A stretch of 64,000 nucleotides of DNA from Pseudoalteromonas sp. MM1 (GCF_030296835.1 NZ_AP027922.1:2170001-2234000), one strand, 5' to 3'. Positions 45,102-54,421 are shown, counted from the first letter of the stretch. The notes: generated from the letters alone by a model not told the origin. Made by a program: numbers and translations.

Positions 45102-46235
45102 TTAGCGCCCTATTACGCCCTCAGCTAAAGGTTTAAATCTAAATATATAATAAGGTGCTTTATTTTCAGCATTGCCGTTATTAAGCTTTGCCGAAAGCGG
45201 CAATTGCGCAGCGCCTGTGTACATGTAACCCTCTGGTCCAATGCTTACACCATCTGGCCAAATCATGTTTTCATCGTACGTGTAATCACGGTACGTACGT
45301 GTTGAGGCATCAATAACGCCCACGGTACGCTCACCTACTATGGTTAAATACAAGTTGTCATCGGCATCAATACTTAAACCACCGTTTACTGGTTTTTGTG
45401 CGTATTGCTCTACACGTTCGCCTAGTTGTTTATCGGTTAATTGTTCGTTAGCAATATCGGCCATTTTAATACGGTAAACATATTTTTTATTAAGCGGTGC
45501 AAAGTAAAGCCATTGCTGTGCGTTATCAAGCACAATGCCATCGGCACCAATAAAGGCATTAAGTTGCTTTTCTTCACTTGTACCTTCATCAATGATGATT
45601 GGCATTGCGTAATCGGGCAAAGCGCTTTCGTGGCCTTGCAATACTCGCCGGCTCTTACCTGTTTGAGTATTAACGATAATAAGGGCGGCTTGCTTGCCGT
45701 TACCGCCATCCGCAATACCTTCATCGGCAATCACTAATGTATTGTATTTGCTTGATATAGCTAAATCGTTAAGTTGAGATTGAGCTTGCGATATAGGTCT
45801 AGGCAAATAAATAATTTCATTGAGCTTATTGTTTAGCGCATCCCATGCTATCAGCTTTGGTGTAATACGCGGCTGTGCCTGGCCTGAGTCGAGTATCCAC
45901 ACATTCCCTCTATCATCAGCCCTAACTCCTAATACCCAATTTAAATAGTTAGCGGGATTCTTTAAACTGCCATCACTTTTATAAGGGTTTTGCATCTGCG
46001 CATTAGGAAATGGGACTACATCGCCATTTTTTAAAAGCTCCCCCACTTTTACTTTTGGGTTATAAAAGGGGTGATAACTAAAAATAAAGCGCTTGTTTTG
46101 TGTATACGTAATACCGCCTACTGCGCTATCTGTTTGCGCGTAAACCTCAGCAGGTACTGTTTCATTTGCAACCGCGACAGCACTTATTAATAAAACAATA
46201 GCGGTTAAGCCTAATTTAGATTTACTTAAAAACAT
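45102..46235 (-). CDS. Royal-jelly/yellow-like secreted protein
   Basis: A 377-residue secreted protein (signal cleavage after VANA-like site, about residue 23) of the bacterial major-royal-jelly/yellow family, a six-bladed beta-propeller. ITPKLIAWDALNNKL and GVRADDRGNVWILDSGQ are shared with the interrupted paralogue at 41156-42259, and GLSIDADDNLYLTIV is a propeller blade. Eukaryotic relatives include dopachrome-conversion enzymes, but the bacterial function is unknown. It lies 8 bp after the cupin gene, so the two form an operon. Confidence 0.8.
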   Translation of the reverse strand: MFLSKSKLGLTAIVLLISAVAVANETVPAEVYAQTDSAVGGITYTQNKRFIFSYHPFYNPKVKVGELLKNGDVVPFPNAQMQNPYKSDGSLKNPANYLNWVLGVRADDRGNVWILDSGQAQPRITPKLIAWDALNNKLNEIIYLPRPISQAQSQLNDLAISSKYNTLVIADEGIADGGNGKQAALIIVNTQTGKSRRVLQGHESALPDYAMPIIIDEGTSEEKQLNAFIGADGIVLDNAQQWLYFAPLNKKYVYRIKMADIANEQLTDKQLGERVEQYAQKPVNGGLSIDADDNLYLTIVGERTVGVIDASTRTYRDYTYDENMIWPDGVSIGPEGYMYTGAAQLPLSAKLNNGNAENKAPYYIFRFKPLAEGVIGR

Positions 46236-46243
46236 AATTTACC

Positions 46244-46735
46244 TTACTTTTGTTTAATATAATTTGCAGTGCCGTCTATCCAGTCTTGGCGAGCTGGGGC
46301 AAAAAAGTCGATATCAACGGTATCTTGGGTAAAGTGAAATTCGTGCGGTACATTGGCCGGTATCACCATCATGTCGCCTGCTTTCATAAGGTATTGTTTA
46401 CCGCCAGAAAACACCTTAGCCTCGCCAGAGATAATCCACGTTACTTGCTCATTTGGATGCTTATGCAAGGGTACTTTTCCGCCCTTTTTAGCCACCCACT
46501 TTACAAACGTAGATTGCGTACCATGAAAATATTGCCGCGTTAAATATGGGCCCATTTGCTCTTTGGGGTGGCTGTCGAGATTAAGTAAAAAAGGGGCGTT
46601 GGTAATGTGCTGATTATAACTATCCATTATGCCCATTTGGGGTGCAGGCGTTATTTGCTGTGCAAGTTTACTTTGCGCTGCCCATACGCTAGTGCTTGTT
46701 AAAGCAGCTGCTAATAAAAGCGTGTTAATTTTCAT
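46244..46735 (-). CDS. Periplasmic cupin-domain protein
   Basis: A 163-residue protein with a signal peptide (cleavage after VWA, about residue 19) and one cupin barrel. The metal motifs are KVPLHKHPNEQVTW (His-x-His and Glu) and PANVPHEFHF (His). I start at 46735, preceded by AGGTGAAACT. The substrate is unknown. It is the first gene of a two-gene operon with the royal-jelly-like protein, which suggests that both act on the same extracytoplasmic compound. Confidence 0.85.
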   Translation of the reverse strand: MKINTLLLAAALTSTSVWAAQSKLAQQITPAPQMGIMDSYNQHITNAPFLLNLDSHPKEQMGPYLTRQYFHGTQSTFVKWVAKKGGKVPLHKHPNEQVTWIISGEAKVFSGGKQYLMKAGDMMVIPANVPHEFHFTQDTVDIDFFAPARQDWIDGTANYIKQK

Positions 46736-46875
46736 AGTTTCACCTAAATAATAAACTGGGTGCGGCTGCACTGACTATTTAGGCAAAGTTTACAGGCTGA
46801 GAATTTTTGAAAAAGCCGCTTAGCCGAGAAACATTTTCAAATAAAAACGAGTAATTAATTACTTATTGAAAAACA

Positions 46876-46901
46876 AAAACCCAGCAATAAAGCTGGGTTT
46901 T
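46876..46901 (-). terminator. Rho-independent terminator of ribB
   Basis: AAAACCCAGC and GCTGGGTTTT enclose a 6-nt loop and are followed on the minus strand by a long T-rich run. Confidence 0.9.
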
Positions 46902-46924
46902 ACTTAGGTCATGCTTAATAAACC

Positions 46925-47578
46925 TTAACTGACCTTGAGTTCTTGCATTTGTATGTACTGCACTAAGTCTTCAATCGATACCACGGTCATACTATGTTTA
47001 TTAGCATAATCACTTACCTGTGCTAAACGCGCCATGGTGCCATCAGGGTTAGTGAGTTCGCAAATAACGCCAAACGGTTTTAAACCAGCCAGCTGCATTA
47101 AATCTACAGATGCCTCGGTGTGGCCGCGGCGAACTAAAACGCCACCTGTTTGTGCTTTTAAGCCAAATACATGGCCTGGGCGCGATAAATCACTCGGTTT
47201 AGCGTTATCGGCGGTGGCGGCTTTAATCGTTGTTACTCGATCGGCTGCCGATACACCGGTTGTCACACCGTGTTTAGCTTCAATGGTTACTGTATAGGCT
47301 GTGTTATTTTGACTGGTATTGTTAGTTACCATTTGCGGTAGGTCGAGCTGTTTAATACGCTCATCGCCCATACACAAGCACACAATACCGCTGCCTTCGC
47401 GGATCATTTCGGCCATTTGTTGAGTGGTTAAGTGCTCGGCAGAAAATACAAAGTCGCCTTCGTTTTCGCGGTTTTCGTCATCAACAACAAGCACGCCTTG
47501 GCCTTGCTGCAGTGCGGCAATGGCATTTTCTACACGGGTGTGGCTTTCGCCAAATTGAGTAAGTAAAGACTGAATCAT
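46925..47578 (-). CDS. ribB: 3,4-dihydroxy-2-butanone 4-phosphate synthase
   Basis: A 217-residue enzyme converting ribulose 5-phosphate to 3,4-dihydroxy-2-butanone 4-phosphate for riboflavin synthesis. I start at 47578 ([20 protein letters not shown]), which gives the same length as E. coli RibB. The acidic metal loop [15 protein letters not shown] and the RPGHVFGL and [11 protein letters not shown] blocks are intact. It is a monofunctional RibB without GTP cyclohydrolase II. An FMN riboswitch lies upstream, but a 210-bp MITE separates it from the gene. Confidence 0.95.
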   Translation of the reverse strand: MIQSLLTQFGESHTRVENAIAALQQGQGVLVVDDENRENEGDFVFSAEHLTTQQMAEMIREGSGIVCLCMGDERIKQLDLPQMVTNNTSQNNTAYTVTIEAKHGVTTGVSAADRVTTIKAATADNAKPSDLSRPGHVFGLKAQTGGVLVRRGHTEASVDLMQLAGLKPFGVICELTNPDGTMARLAQVSDYANKHSMTVVSIEDLVQYIQMQELKVS

Positions 47579-47673
47579 TATTATATTCCACATAAAAATA
47601 AATAGATTCAGGACACTGAAAGACATGGCAAAACACACAAACTAAATTGCGCACTTTTTGCCACTAAACAGCT

Positions 47674-47883
47674 TATACCAATCCGCTTAATTAAGTGATT
47701 TATTTTGAGGCTGGAAAACGTGTTAATAGCTAGGCAAAAAATTCGCTATTTAGTTGCTCTCGGCAATTGCTCCTGCATTGCTCTACCTTCTGCATCCATG
47801 CAGTCGTAAATGAGAATTTTTTAACGCTGATAGCGACACGTTTAGCCCCTCAAAATGATTAAGTATTATTGCGAATTGGTATT
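47674..47883. repeat. MITE-like element, long form, copy 2
   Basis: About 210 bp bounded by TATACCAATCCGC and GCGAATTGGTAT, in the orientation opposite to copy 1 (14799-15012). It contains the extra block with CTCGGCAATTGCTCCTGC and CTGCATCCATGCAG. It lies inside the ribB leader, between the FMN aptamer and the ribB start. Confidence 0.85.
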
Positions 47884-47929
47884 AAACACGCAGCCACAGG
47901 CTACATGTTTGCATACGCTACAAGCTATA

Positions 47930-48105
47930 TTCTCTTTCATCCGGACTATAACCGTCGGCTCTGGCATCTCACCAGATCTGCTTGACCTTCATTTAACTTT
48001 TTCAATATTGTAAAAATTAAATAAAGCGCTCGCGGGCTCGTTTTAGTCAAAAAAGTAATGAGTAAAACATACCGCCGGTGGGGAATTTCACCCCGCCCTG
48101 AGAAT
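47930..48105 (-). promoter_or_regulatory. FMN riboswitch (RFN element)
   Basis: On the minus strand the blocks TCAGGGCGGGGTGAAATTCC, CCACCGGCGGTA, GGTCAAGCAGATCTGGTGAGA, TGCCAGAGCCGACGG and TATAGTCCGGATGAAAGAGA occur in RFN order. The non-conserved stem is expanded and AT-rich (about 48000-48060). It should sense FMN and repress ribB. Confidence 0.95.
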
Positions 48106-48108
48106 GTA

Positions 48109-48130
48109 CCGTGAACTTATCTGTTCACGG
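48109..48130 (-). promoter_or_regulatory. 5' hairpin at the start of the ribB leader
   Basis: CCGTGAAC and GTTCACGG form an 8-bp stem starting at the predicted transcription start, just before the RFN aptamer. It may protect the mRNA 5' end or end transcripts of the upstream S66 gene; no T-run follows. Confidence 0.5.
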
Positions 48131-48137
48131 CCTGCGT

Positions 48138-48167
48138 ATTATACGCGTGTATTTATATGTAATTCAA
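48138..48167 (-). promoter_or_regulatory. Sigma70 promoter of ribB
   Basis: On the minus strand TTGAAT (48162-48167), an 18-bp spacer and a perfect TATAAT (48138-48143). The start would fall near 48131, directly before the 5' hairpin and the FMN aptamer. Confidence 0.7.
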
Positions 48168-48176
48168 AAATAAACG

Positions 48177-49235
48177 TTAAATAAGCTCAGTGTTTAGTGA
48201 AGCATTGAGTACTTTACCTTGATTTATATCGGCCGTTAGTGAGCATTTTGCGCCATTAACTAAGTTTAAATTTGGCTGCACATGGCCAATATCAGCATCT
48301 ATTATTACCGGGAACAAGCACCCACCCAATGCCACATCTAGCGCATGACGGTAATCAAATGCATCGTGATGACTTTGCGTTATTTCACTGCGCCCTAAAA
48401 TAAGGCCGTTAATATCATCAAATACACCGGCAAGTTTGAGCGACAGTAAAAATCGTGCCACGGTGGTAGGGGTAAGCTCTGAATTTTCTAGGTATAAAAT
48501 AAGGCCTTCGTTTGCACTGTGTTTTTTAAAGTCATGCAATGCTAAAAATGGCGAATCTAGCAATAACCCTACGGTATCAAGGCAGCCGCCAAATAAGCGC
48601 CCAGACATCTCGATTGTGCGCTCATCGGTGTAATTGAGGCACTGCCACTGGGTAGGCTCGCTTGGCGCTAGCAGCTCATCGGGGTTTTGTGCGTAATTGG
48701 GTTTATTTTTTTGATAATAAGCAGAGGGTCCTTGCTCAAATTTACTTCCCGACTCGTAGGTAATGGTTTCAAAAATTTGTAAGCTGTAGGGGTTTGTTTC
48801 ATCTGGGTGAAGCTGCATTAAGTTGGCACTATGAAGTGTTGCCCATTGGCACTTAGCCGTAAGAGCACAGGCTATTGTGCTCACATCAGAAAAGCCCACC
48901 AGCCATTTCGGTTTGGCCTCTTTTATGGCGTTAAAATCCAGTAGTGGCAAAATTTCCATCGCCAGCTCGCCGCCCATTGGCGGCATAATGGCGGCAACCT
49001 CATCGTCTAGTAAAAAGCCCATTAATTGCTTGGCATGGGCTTTTGCATCTAATTCATCGCGGGGTTTATTTTGGCGTAAAAACTCCCCTTCTACTACTTC
49101 GTAACCACGGTGTTTTAAACCGTCTATCACTCTATCTAATCGTGCATGGTATTTTTCTTTTAAGCCCGACGAAAGCGAGCAAATAGCAATTTTAGAGCCT
49201 ACTTTTAAAGGTGCTGGATAAAGTATATTAGCCAT
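48177..49235 (-). CDS. S66 family peptidase (LD-carboxypeptidase/MccF-like)
   Basis: A 352-residue serine peptidase. I start at 49235 (AGGAACACTC before the ATG). PPMGGELAMEILPLLDF and the nucleophile region LVGFSDVSTIA are in the N-terminal half; the Glu of LYLENSELTP and the His of DADIGHVQPN complete the S66 Ser-Glu-His set. S66 enzymes either trim murein tetrapeptides (LdcA) or detoxify microcin C (MccF). The longer C-terminal half and LENSE motif favour the MccF side, but this is not certain. Confidence 0.82.
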   Translation of the reverse strand: MANILYPAPLKVGSKIAICSLSSGLKEKYHARLDRVIDGLKHRGYEVVEGEFLRQNKPRDELDAKAHAKQLMGFLLDDEVAAIMPPMGGELAMEILPLLDFNAIKEAKPKWLVGFSDVSTIACALTAKCQWATLHSANLMQLHPDETNPYSLQIFETITYESGSKFEQGPSAYYQKNKPNYAQNPDELLAPSEPTQWQCLNYTDERTIEMSGRLFGGCLDTVGLLLDSPFLALHDFKKHSANEGLILYLENSELTPTTVARFLLSLKLAGVFDDINGLILGRSEITQSHHDAFDYRHALDVALGGCLFPVIIDADIGHVQPNLNLVNGAKCSLTADINQGKVLNASLNTELI

Positions 49236-49364
49236 GAGTGTTCCTTTTGATAAAGTAATTTCAGTGCGTGAAAAGTTTCCCCTTCTACACGTATTGTAGA
49301 TGTGTACCCATATCAACACGTTTACTCTTTATGCAATATGAATGCAATAGGTAAATTTGGTATA

Positions 49365-49518
49365 GCCTAGGGGCGATAAACTCTTTGCAGCCTAGCTGGA
49401 TATAAATCATTAGAGTATCGCAAGAGCAGCTATTGAGCCCACTCGGTTACAAACATCGCGCTGGGATTTAATCGCCCATAGATTGAACAAATTTTAATCC
49501 GCAATATTAAACACGCCC
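49365..49518. repeat. Family D repeat, truncated copy
   Basis: Starts GCCTAGGGGCGATAAACTC as at 35859 and ends AATATTAAACACGCCCC, like the right end at 36076. It lacks the left half and the second TACATGGATGTA. It lies between the S66 and AraC-type genes. Confidence 0.65.
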
Positions 49519-49547
49519 CCAGAGATTATTTAAATGATTGAAGTTAC

Positions 49548-50540
49548 TTAGCTATGGGCTTTTCTGAAATTGTTAGGCGTGACCCCAAAACGCTTTTTAA
49601 ATGCGGTAGTGAATGTAGAAACGTGGCTATAGCCCAGCAAAAAAGAGACTTCACCTATCGACTTACCATCTAAAACAAGCCAACTTTTCGCTTTATCTAA
49701 GCGTTTATTTCTTAAGTACTCTATTGCCGTGACTTGATACTTGTTTTTAACTTGCCGTTGTAACGTGCTAACACTAACCCCTAGATAATCTGCAATTTGG
49801 CTTAAACAACCATGCGTTAACGCAAAATCTTCAAATGCTTTGTCTATTTTACATTTGTGATGTGCTTTTAAAGATTGTCTGTGAAGATTAGTTATTGGTA
49901 ACGACTTTGCTTGGCAAGGCTTAGTGAGCAGTAAAATTAAACTCTTATATATTAGTTGGATTGATAGTTGCTCTGCCTTGAGCTGATCTTCAAATATAAG
50001 GCTAGATTTTAATGTAAACAATTGATTTGCAATGCTTGTTAGTTCTTCCACGCAGTCAAACGTAAATACACGACTTGGGTGAGCGAAAATACTGTCTATT
50101 TTTATTCTATCGGCGGCTGTTTTACACCGTGAGTAAAGCCACTGCTTGTTAATTGATACATTTATTTTTTTTACTTTTTGATTTTCGTTTAAATGGCGGG
50201 TGAACATCTCTTTGCCAGAAATTGTATTAATAAATAACAACGGCTTTTGTGTTTTTGCCATAAGCTGATAAGTATTTTTACCTAGACTAAAACACAACGT
50301 CCCCCTAAATAAAATATTAACACTTACACCGGCATCAATGGCAACCGTACTGCTGGCTGCTTGTTTTTCTTCGCCATCACAACAGTGCATAGTGATACCC
50401 TGCGCTACACTTTCAAACGTTAAGTCGCCTACAAATAATGGTTTGTGATTAGCATTATGTTGTAAAACATGATTATCGTAGCCTTGCAAAACAAGTGCCG
50501 AATGAAGGTTATCTTTGTTTAAGTTTGATGCTAATTTCAT
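49548..50540 (-). CDS. AraC family regulator, PchR-like
   Basis: A 330-residue regulator with an N-terminal ligand domain (about 1-210) and a C-terminal double helix-turn-helix (about 230-328) with LSQIADYLGVSVSTLQRQVK and GEVSFLLGYSHVSTFTTAF. It diverges from a TonB-dependent receptor gene, the usual place for PchR-type activators that sense a ferric siderophore. It probably activates that receptor. The ligand is unknown. Confidence 0.85.
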   Translation of the reverse strand: MKLASNLNKDNLHSALVLQGYDNHVLQHNANHKPLFVGDLTFESVAQGITMHCCDGEEKQAASSTVAIDAGVSVNILFRGTLCFSLGKNTYQLMAKTQKPLLFINTISGKEMFTRHLNENQKVKKINVSINKQWLYSRCKTAADRIKIDSIFAHPSRVFTFDCVEELTSIANQLFTLKSSLIFEDQLKAEQLSIQLIYKSLILLLTKPCQAKSLPITNLHRQSLKAHHKCKIDKAFEDFALTHGCLSQIADYLGVSVSTLQRQVKNKYQVTAIEYLRNKRLDKAKSWLVLDGKSIGEVSFLLGYSHVSTFTTAFKKRFGVTPNNFRKAHS

Positions 50541-50642
50541 AGCTATTTCACTTTCACGTTATTAATGGCGATTAATCAAAATTAATTGGCGATTTTACTT
50601 AATTATTTTCCAAATAAAATACTACCACACATGTAAAATAGT

Positions 50643-50661
50643 GCGAACAATTCTTATTTGC
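50643..50661. promoter_or_regulatory. Candidate Fur box
   Basis: GCAAATAAGAATTGTTCGC (read on the minus strand) resembles Fur boxes of the form AAATGAGAATTATTTG with a partly symmetric core. It lies 35-55 bp before the TonB receptor start, between the divergent regulator and receptor, where iron repression would be expected. Confidence 0.45.
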
Positions 50662-50696
50662 AATAATTCTACTATTTAAAATAATTAAGGATAAGC

Positions 50697-52811
50697 ATGG
50701 CCCCTTTTAGTTTTTCTAAACGCATTATTTCTGGCGCTGTTGCCTCTGCACTCAGTGCAACAGTTATATCTGCAAACGCAAATGAAGCGCAAAACAATAC
50801 TGCTGATAATGAAATAGAACGTGTTTCTGTGTGGAGTACAGCCGTTAATACTTCATCACTTTACCTTAATGAAGGTGATATAGGTAATAAACAAGCGGAT
50901 CATATTTCTGACCTATTACGAACCATTCCTGGGGTAGATGTAGGCGGAGCACACTCTCTGAATCAACGAATCACTATTCGTAGTATGGATGATAAAGATT
51001 TAAAAATAAGCATCGATGGCGCAGCACAAAATACGTATATGTATCACCATATGGGTAACCTACAAATTCATGCCGACATTTTAAAATCAGTAGATATCGA
51101 AATTGGTACTAACTCGGTCGTCAATGGCGGCTTAGGGGGTGCAGTCAAGTTTGAAACTAAACAAGCTCAAGAACTGCTTAATGCAAATGAAAAAGTAGGT
51201 GGGCGTGTTCATGTGAGTGCCGGTGATAACTCGGGCACAAACTACTCATTAACAGGTTATGGTTTACTTGCCGATAACGTTGACTTTTTAGCCTATTATA
51301 ATTACGTAGATCGCAAGAATTATGATGTTGGTGGCAATCAAATCAAAGATGCCAGTGGTATTGAAATTGACGGCACTGATGGTGAAGTAAAAGGCTTAGA
51401 AGGGACAACTACCGATGCATTAATTAAGCTAGGCTGGGATATAAACAACAATCAACGCCTCGCTTTTAGTTATGAAAGCTATAAAGATGAAGGTGATTAC
51501 AGCTACCGACCTGATATGGGCTTAGCCACCGATTTAGCTATAACTAACTCCTTAGCGATTCCACTGTTGTGGCCTACAGAGTTTACACGCGACACATTAA
51601 CGCTAAACTACACACTTCATTGGTCAGATTATTCGATGCTTAAAGCCTCGGTATTTTCAAATACCAGTGAATTATGGCGTGATGAGTTAGGCTGGGCCGA
51701 AAACGAAAGCTTTGCAAGCTCAGCCGGTATAATCACCGGTGAAGCCAAAAACACAGGGGTGAATATTTTAGCCAACACGTTAATTTCTAACAGCATTGAG
51801 CATGATATTACTTACGGCCTAGATATAGTTAAGCATGAAACACACTACCATGCTGATTACACAACGCTCGATGATGCTGTATCTGCAGAAGAAGCAACAA
51901 CAACAGCACTGTTTATTCAAGATAAAATAGCAATTAGTCCAAGTTTTGCCATCATTCCAGGCGCCCGTTATGAACATTACGACATTGACTCAACCTTAGT
52001 TGATAATACATTTAACGAAACATCATTTGCTTTAGCTGCCGAGTACTCACCCACAGAGCAATTAATCTTTAAATTAAGTTCTACACAAATTTTTAAGGCA
52101 CCAGAAATTGCTGAGGTATTTATTGGTGCAGGCTTATACGATGAAGCTAACCCTGATATTAAAGCCGAAACAGGTACCAACACCGAGTTCTCATTTGCGT
52201 ATCAAACACCTATTAAAGATGATGATCAGCTCTCTTTAGGCGCGACATTATTTAAAACGTCAATCAACGATTACATTTATGATTATGCAAGCGGCTCACT
52301 CAAAGATAATATTGGCAACATGGAAATTGATGGCTTTGAAGCATACCTAGGCTACAAATTAAACGGTTTCAATAGTCAAATAACTTACTCATCAGCCGAG
52401 AGTGAACTTGATGCTTTTGATCAATACGATGCCTTAAACGGTGCAAGACTAGACCGCCAACAAGGTGATACCTTAACAGTCAGTGCCGATTATGTATTCT
52501 CTGCTGTCGATTTAACCCTACACTGGGAGTTAATGAATGTAGATGATGTGGATGCCGGCGTAGACCTTGACGGCGCGACACTTAATAACGAGAAAGACGG
52601 ATTTACAGTACATAATATCTCGCTAAATTGGCAACCACAAAGCCAACCACAAATAAATATCGTGTTTGGTGTGGATAACCTCTTTGATGAATATTACGCC
52701 TCCCAATCATCACGAACAGGAACTTCATTCCACCCTCGCTTTGGCGAACTCTATCTACTCGATTATGAACCAGGCAGAAATATCAAAGCAACATTTGCCT
52801 ATCAGTTTTAA
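50697..52811 (+). CDS. TonB-dependent receptor, probable iron-complex uptake
   Basis: A 704-residue outer-membrane receptor: signal peptide (cleavage after ANA, about residue 29), TonB-box-like EIERVSVWST, a plug with LRTIPGVDVGGAHSLNQR and VVNGGLGGAVKFETK, and a barrel ending in the terminal aromatic FAYQF. The C-terminal FGVDNLFDEYYASQSSRTG is the usual receptor end block. The divergent PchR-like regulator and candidate Fur box point to a ferric or haem ligand. DUF2271 and DUF4198 genes follow, separated by a MITE that begins at the stop codon. Confidence 0.88.
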   Translation: MAPFSFSKRIISGAVASALSATVISANANEAQNNTADNEIERVSVWSTAVNTSSLYLNEGDIGNKQADHISDLLRTIPGVDVGGAHSLNQRITIRSMDDKDLKISIDGAAQNTYMYHHMGNLQIHADILKSVDIEIGTNSVVNGGLGGAVKFETKQAQELLNANEKVGGRVHVSAGDNSGTNYSLTGYGLLADNVDFLAYYNYVDRKNYDVGGNQIKDASGIEIDGTDGEVKGLEGTTTDALIKLGWDINNNQRLAFSYESYKDEGDYSYRPDMGLATDLAITNSLAIPLLWPTEFTRDTLTLNYTLHWSDYSMLKASVFSNTSELWRDELGWAENESFASSAGIITGEAKNTGVNILANTLISNSIEHDITYGLDIVKHETHYHADYTTLDDAVSAEEATTTALFIQDKIAISPSFAIIPGARYEHYDIDSTLVDNTFNETSFALAAEYSPTEQLIFKLSSTQIFKAPEIAEVFIGAGLYDEANPDIKAETGTNTEFSFAYQTPIKDDDQLSLGATLFKTSINDYIYDYASGSLKDNIGNMEIDGFEAYLGYKLNGFNSQITYSSAESELDAFDQYDALNGARLDRQQGDTLTVSADYVFSAVDLTLHWELMNVDDVDAGVDLDGATLNNEKDGFTVHNISLNWQPQSQPQINIVFGVDNLFDEYYASQSSRTGTSFHPRFGELYLLDYEPGRNIKATFAYQF

Positions 52812-52958
52812 TACCAATCCGCATAATTAAGTGATCTATTTTAAGGATGGATAATCGTGTTGATAGCAAAGCAAAAAATTCGCTATTTAGTTGTTATAAA
52901 TGAGAATTTTTTAACGCAGCTAGCAACTCGTTTAGCCTCGTAAAATGATTAAGTATTA
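52811..52958. repeat. MITE-like element, short form, copy 3
   Basis: Starts ATACCAATCCGC, overlapping the receptor stop codon, and carries AAAAAATTCGCTATTTAGTTG and AAAATGATTAAGTATTA as in the other copies. The GC-rich inner block of the long form and the right terminal repeat are missing. Confidence 0.75.
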
Positions 52959-53019
52959 GGCACAACCTTATAAACCAGTTAAGTTGTTAACTGGTTTATA
53001 TTATTTAATGAGAACTATA

Positions 53020-53541
53020 ATGCGCTTTAAAGCTATTAGAATATTCTACATTTCACTATTGGTAAGCTCGTTTTTAGCCCCAGAGAGTTACGCTAAAACA
53101 GCAGAGCCGATCAATTTAACCATCGACTTTACCTTACCAAAAATAAATACCGAACCCTACCACCGTCCTTATGTGGCTATTTGGCTGGAAACGCCCGAGC
53201 GCGAAGGTATACATACTTTAGTTTTTTGGCATGAGCAACAAGAGTGGTTTAAAGACTTACGCCAGTGGTGGCGAAAAATTGGCCGTAAAGCAAGCGCAAA
53301 TTACGATGGCGTGTCAGGCGCTACAAAAAAACCAAATAGCTATCAAGTTAGCTGGCAAGGCCAATTAACTAACAGTGAAATGTTGCCACAAGGCGAATAC
53401 ACACTTAATTTTGAAGCTGTACGCGAAGAAGGCAGCCGAGAATATTTGAAACAAAAAATACGCTGGGATAACAAGCAACCGCAGCATTATCAACTGCAAG
53501 GTCAAACCGAACTTGGCGCTATTACCATCACAATAGAGTAA
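53020..53541 (+). CDS. DUF2271 periplasmic protein with flavinylation-type motif
   Basis: A 173-residue secreted protein (signal cleavage after SYA, about residue 25). I start at 53020; GAGAACTATA precedes it. YVAIWLETPEREGIHTLVFW and WFKDLRQWWRKIG are the DUF2271 blocks. They are followed by DGVSGAT at residues 96-102, which matches the D-x-x-(S/T)-G-A-(S/T) site where ApbE attaches FMN to a threonine (here Thr102). A covalent flavin in the periplasm is thus inferred. Four bp separate it from the DUF4198 gene. Confidence 0.82.
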   Translation: MRFKAIRIFYISLLVSSFLAPESYAKTAEPINLTIDFTLPKINTEPYHRPYVAIWLETPEREGIHTLVFWHEQQEWFKDLRQWWRKIGRKASANYDGVSGATKKPNSYQVSWQGQLTNSEMLPQGEYTLNFEAVREEGSREYLKQKIRWDNKQPQHYQLQGQTELGAITITIE

Positions 53542-53545
53542 AACA

Positions 53546-54421
53546 ATGAAAAAATTAATTTCACATTCGATCAAAGGGCTTGTTGCAAGCTGTAGCTTAT
53601 TGGCCCTTACATTTAGCAACATAAGTATTGCTCACGAACGTTTCATGGTGCCTTCTCATACTGTGTTTTCAGGCGATAAGGTTCAATATGCAACCATTAT
53701 TTCGAGTATTTCTAACGATATTTTTCACCCAGACCGCCCGCTGGGCAATAATAATAAAGGTATTGATGCTGGTGATTTAAAGCCTTTGTTCTCTTTATTG
53801 GAGTCAAATGTATTGTTACCCAATGGCGAAACCGACAGCTCAATACAATGGCAAGCATTTCAGCGCTTATCTGTGGCTGACGTGCCTTTTAGCCAATCAG
53901 GGACTTACCGCGTGAGCTTAGTGCAAAAAGAAGTGGCCATGACCACATTTAAAAAGGCCAATGGCGCGCCTGGGCGAGTATTTGGCCCAAAACCGGTAAT
54001 CCCAGAAGGCGCCAGTAATATAGTGCGCAGAACAACCGCGGCTCGCGTCGAGACTTTTATCACTTTGAACGAGCCTTCTTTAAACACTTTTCAGCCTATT
54101 GGAAAAGGTTTAGAGTTAACAGGTAAAACTCATCCCAATGATTTATTTGCCCAAGAGCCTGCTCATTTTAAACTGGTGTATAACGGTAAAGCGGTGCCAA
54201 AAAATACGCAGTTAAAAGTTATAAAAGCAGGCACTCGCCACAGAAACACCCGCAATGAACAAATCATCAAAGTAAACGAAAGCGGTGAGTTTACCTTTAC
54301 CCCACAAAAAGCTGGGTTTTACTTTTTAACCGCCGAAACCGCACTTGATATAGAGCAACCAGCTAATGTAGATGTAAAGCATGACAGCCTCTATGTCACG
54401 TTAGAGGTATTCCCGCAATAA
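53546..54421 (+). CDS. DUF4198 periplasmic protein
   Basis: A 291-residue secreted protein (signal cleavage near ISIA, about residue 28) that opens HERFMVPSHTVFSGDKVQYA, typical of DUF4198, with N-terminal and C-terminal beta-sandwich parts. VNESGEFTFTPQKAGFYFLT is the recognisable C-terminal block. Related domains occur beside metal transporters, and here it sits with a TonB receptor and DUF2271, so a periplasmic step in iron or metal handling is likely. It starts 4 bp after the DUF2271 stop codon. Confidence 0.8.
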   Translation: MKKLISHSIKGLVASCSLLALTFSNISIAHERFMVPSHTVFSGDKVQYATIISSISNDIFHPDRPLGNNNKGIDAGDLKPLFSLLESNVLLPNGETDSSIQWQAFQRLSVADVPFSQSGTYRVSLVQKEVAMTTFKKANGAPGRVFGPKPVIPEGASNIVRRTTAARVETFITLNEPSLNTFQPIGKGLELTGKTHPNDLFAQEPAHFKLVYNGKAVPKNTQLKVIKAGTRHRNTRNEQIIKVNESGEFTFTPQKAGFYFLTAETALDIEQPANVDVKHDSLYVTLEVFPQ

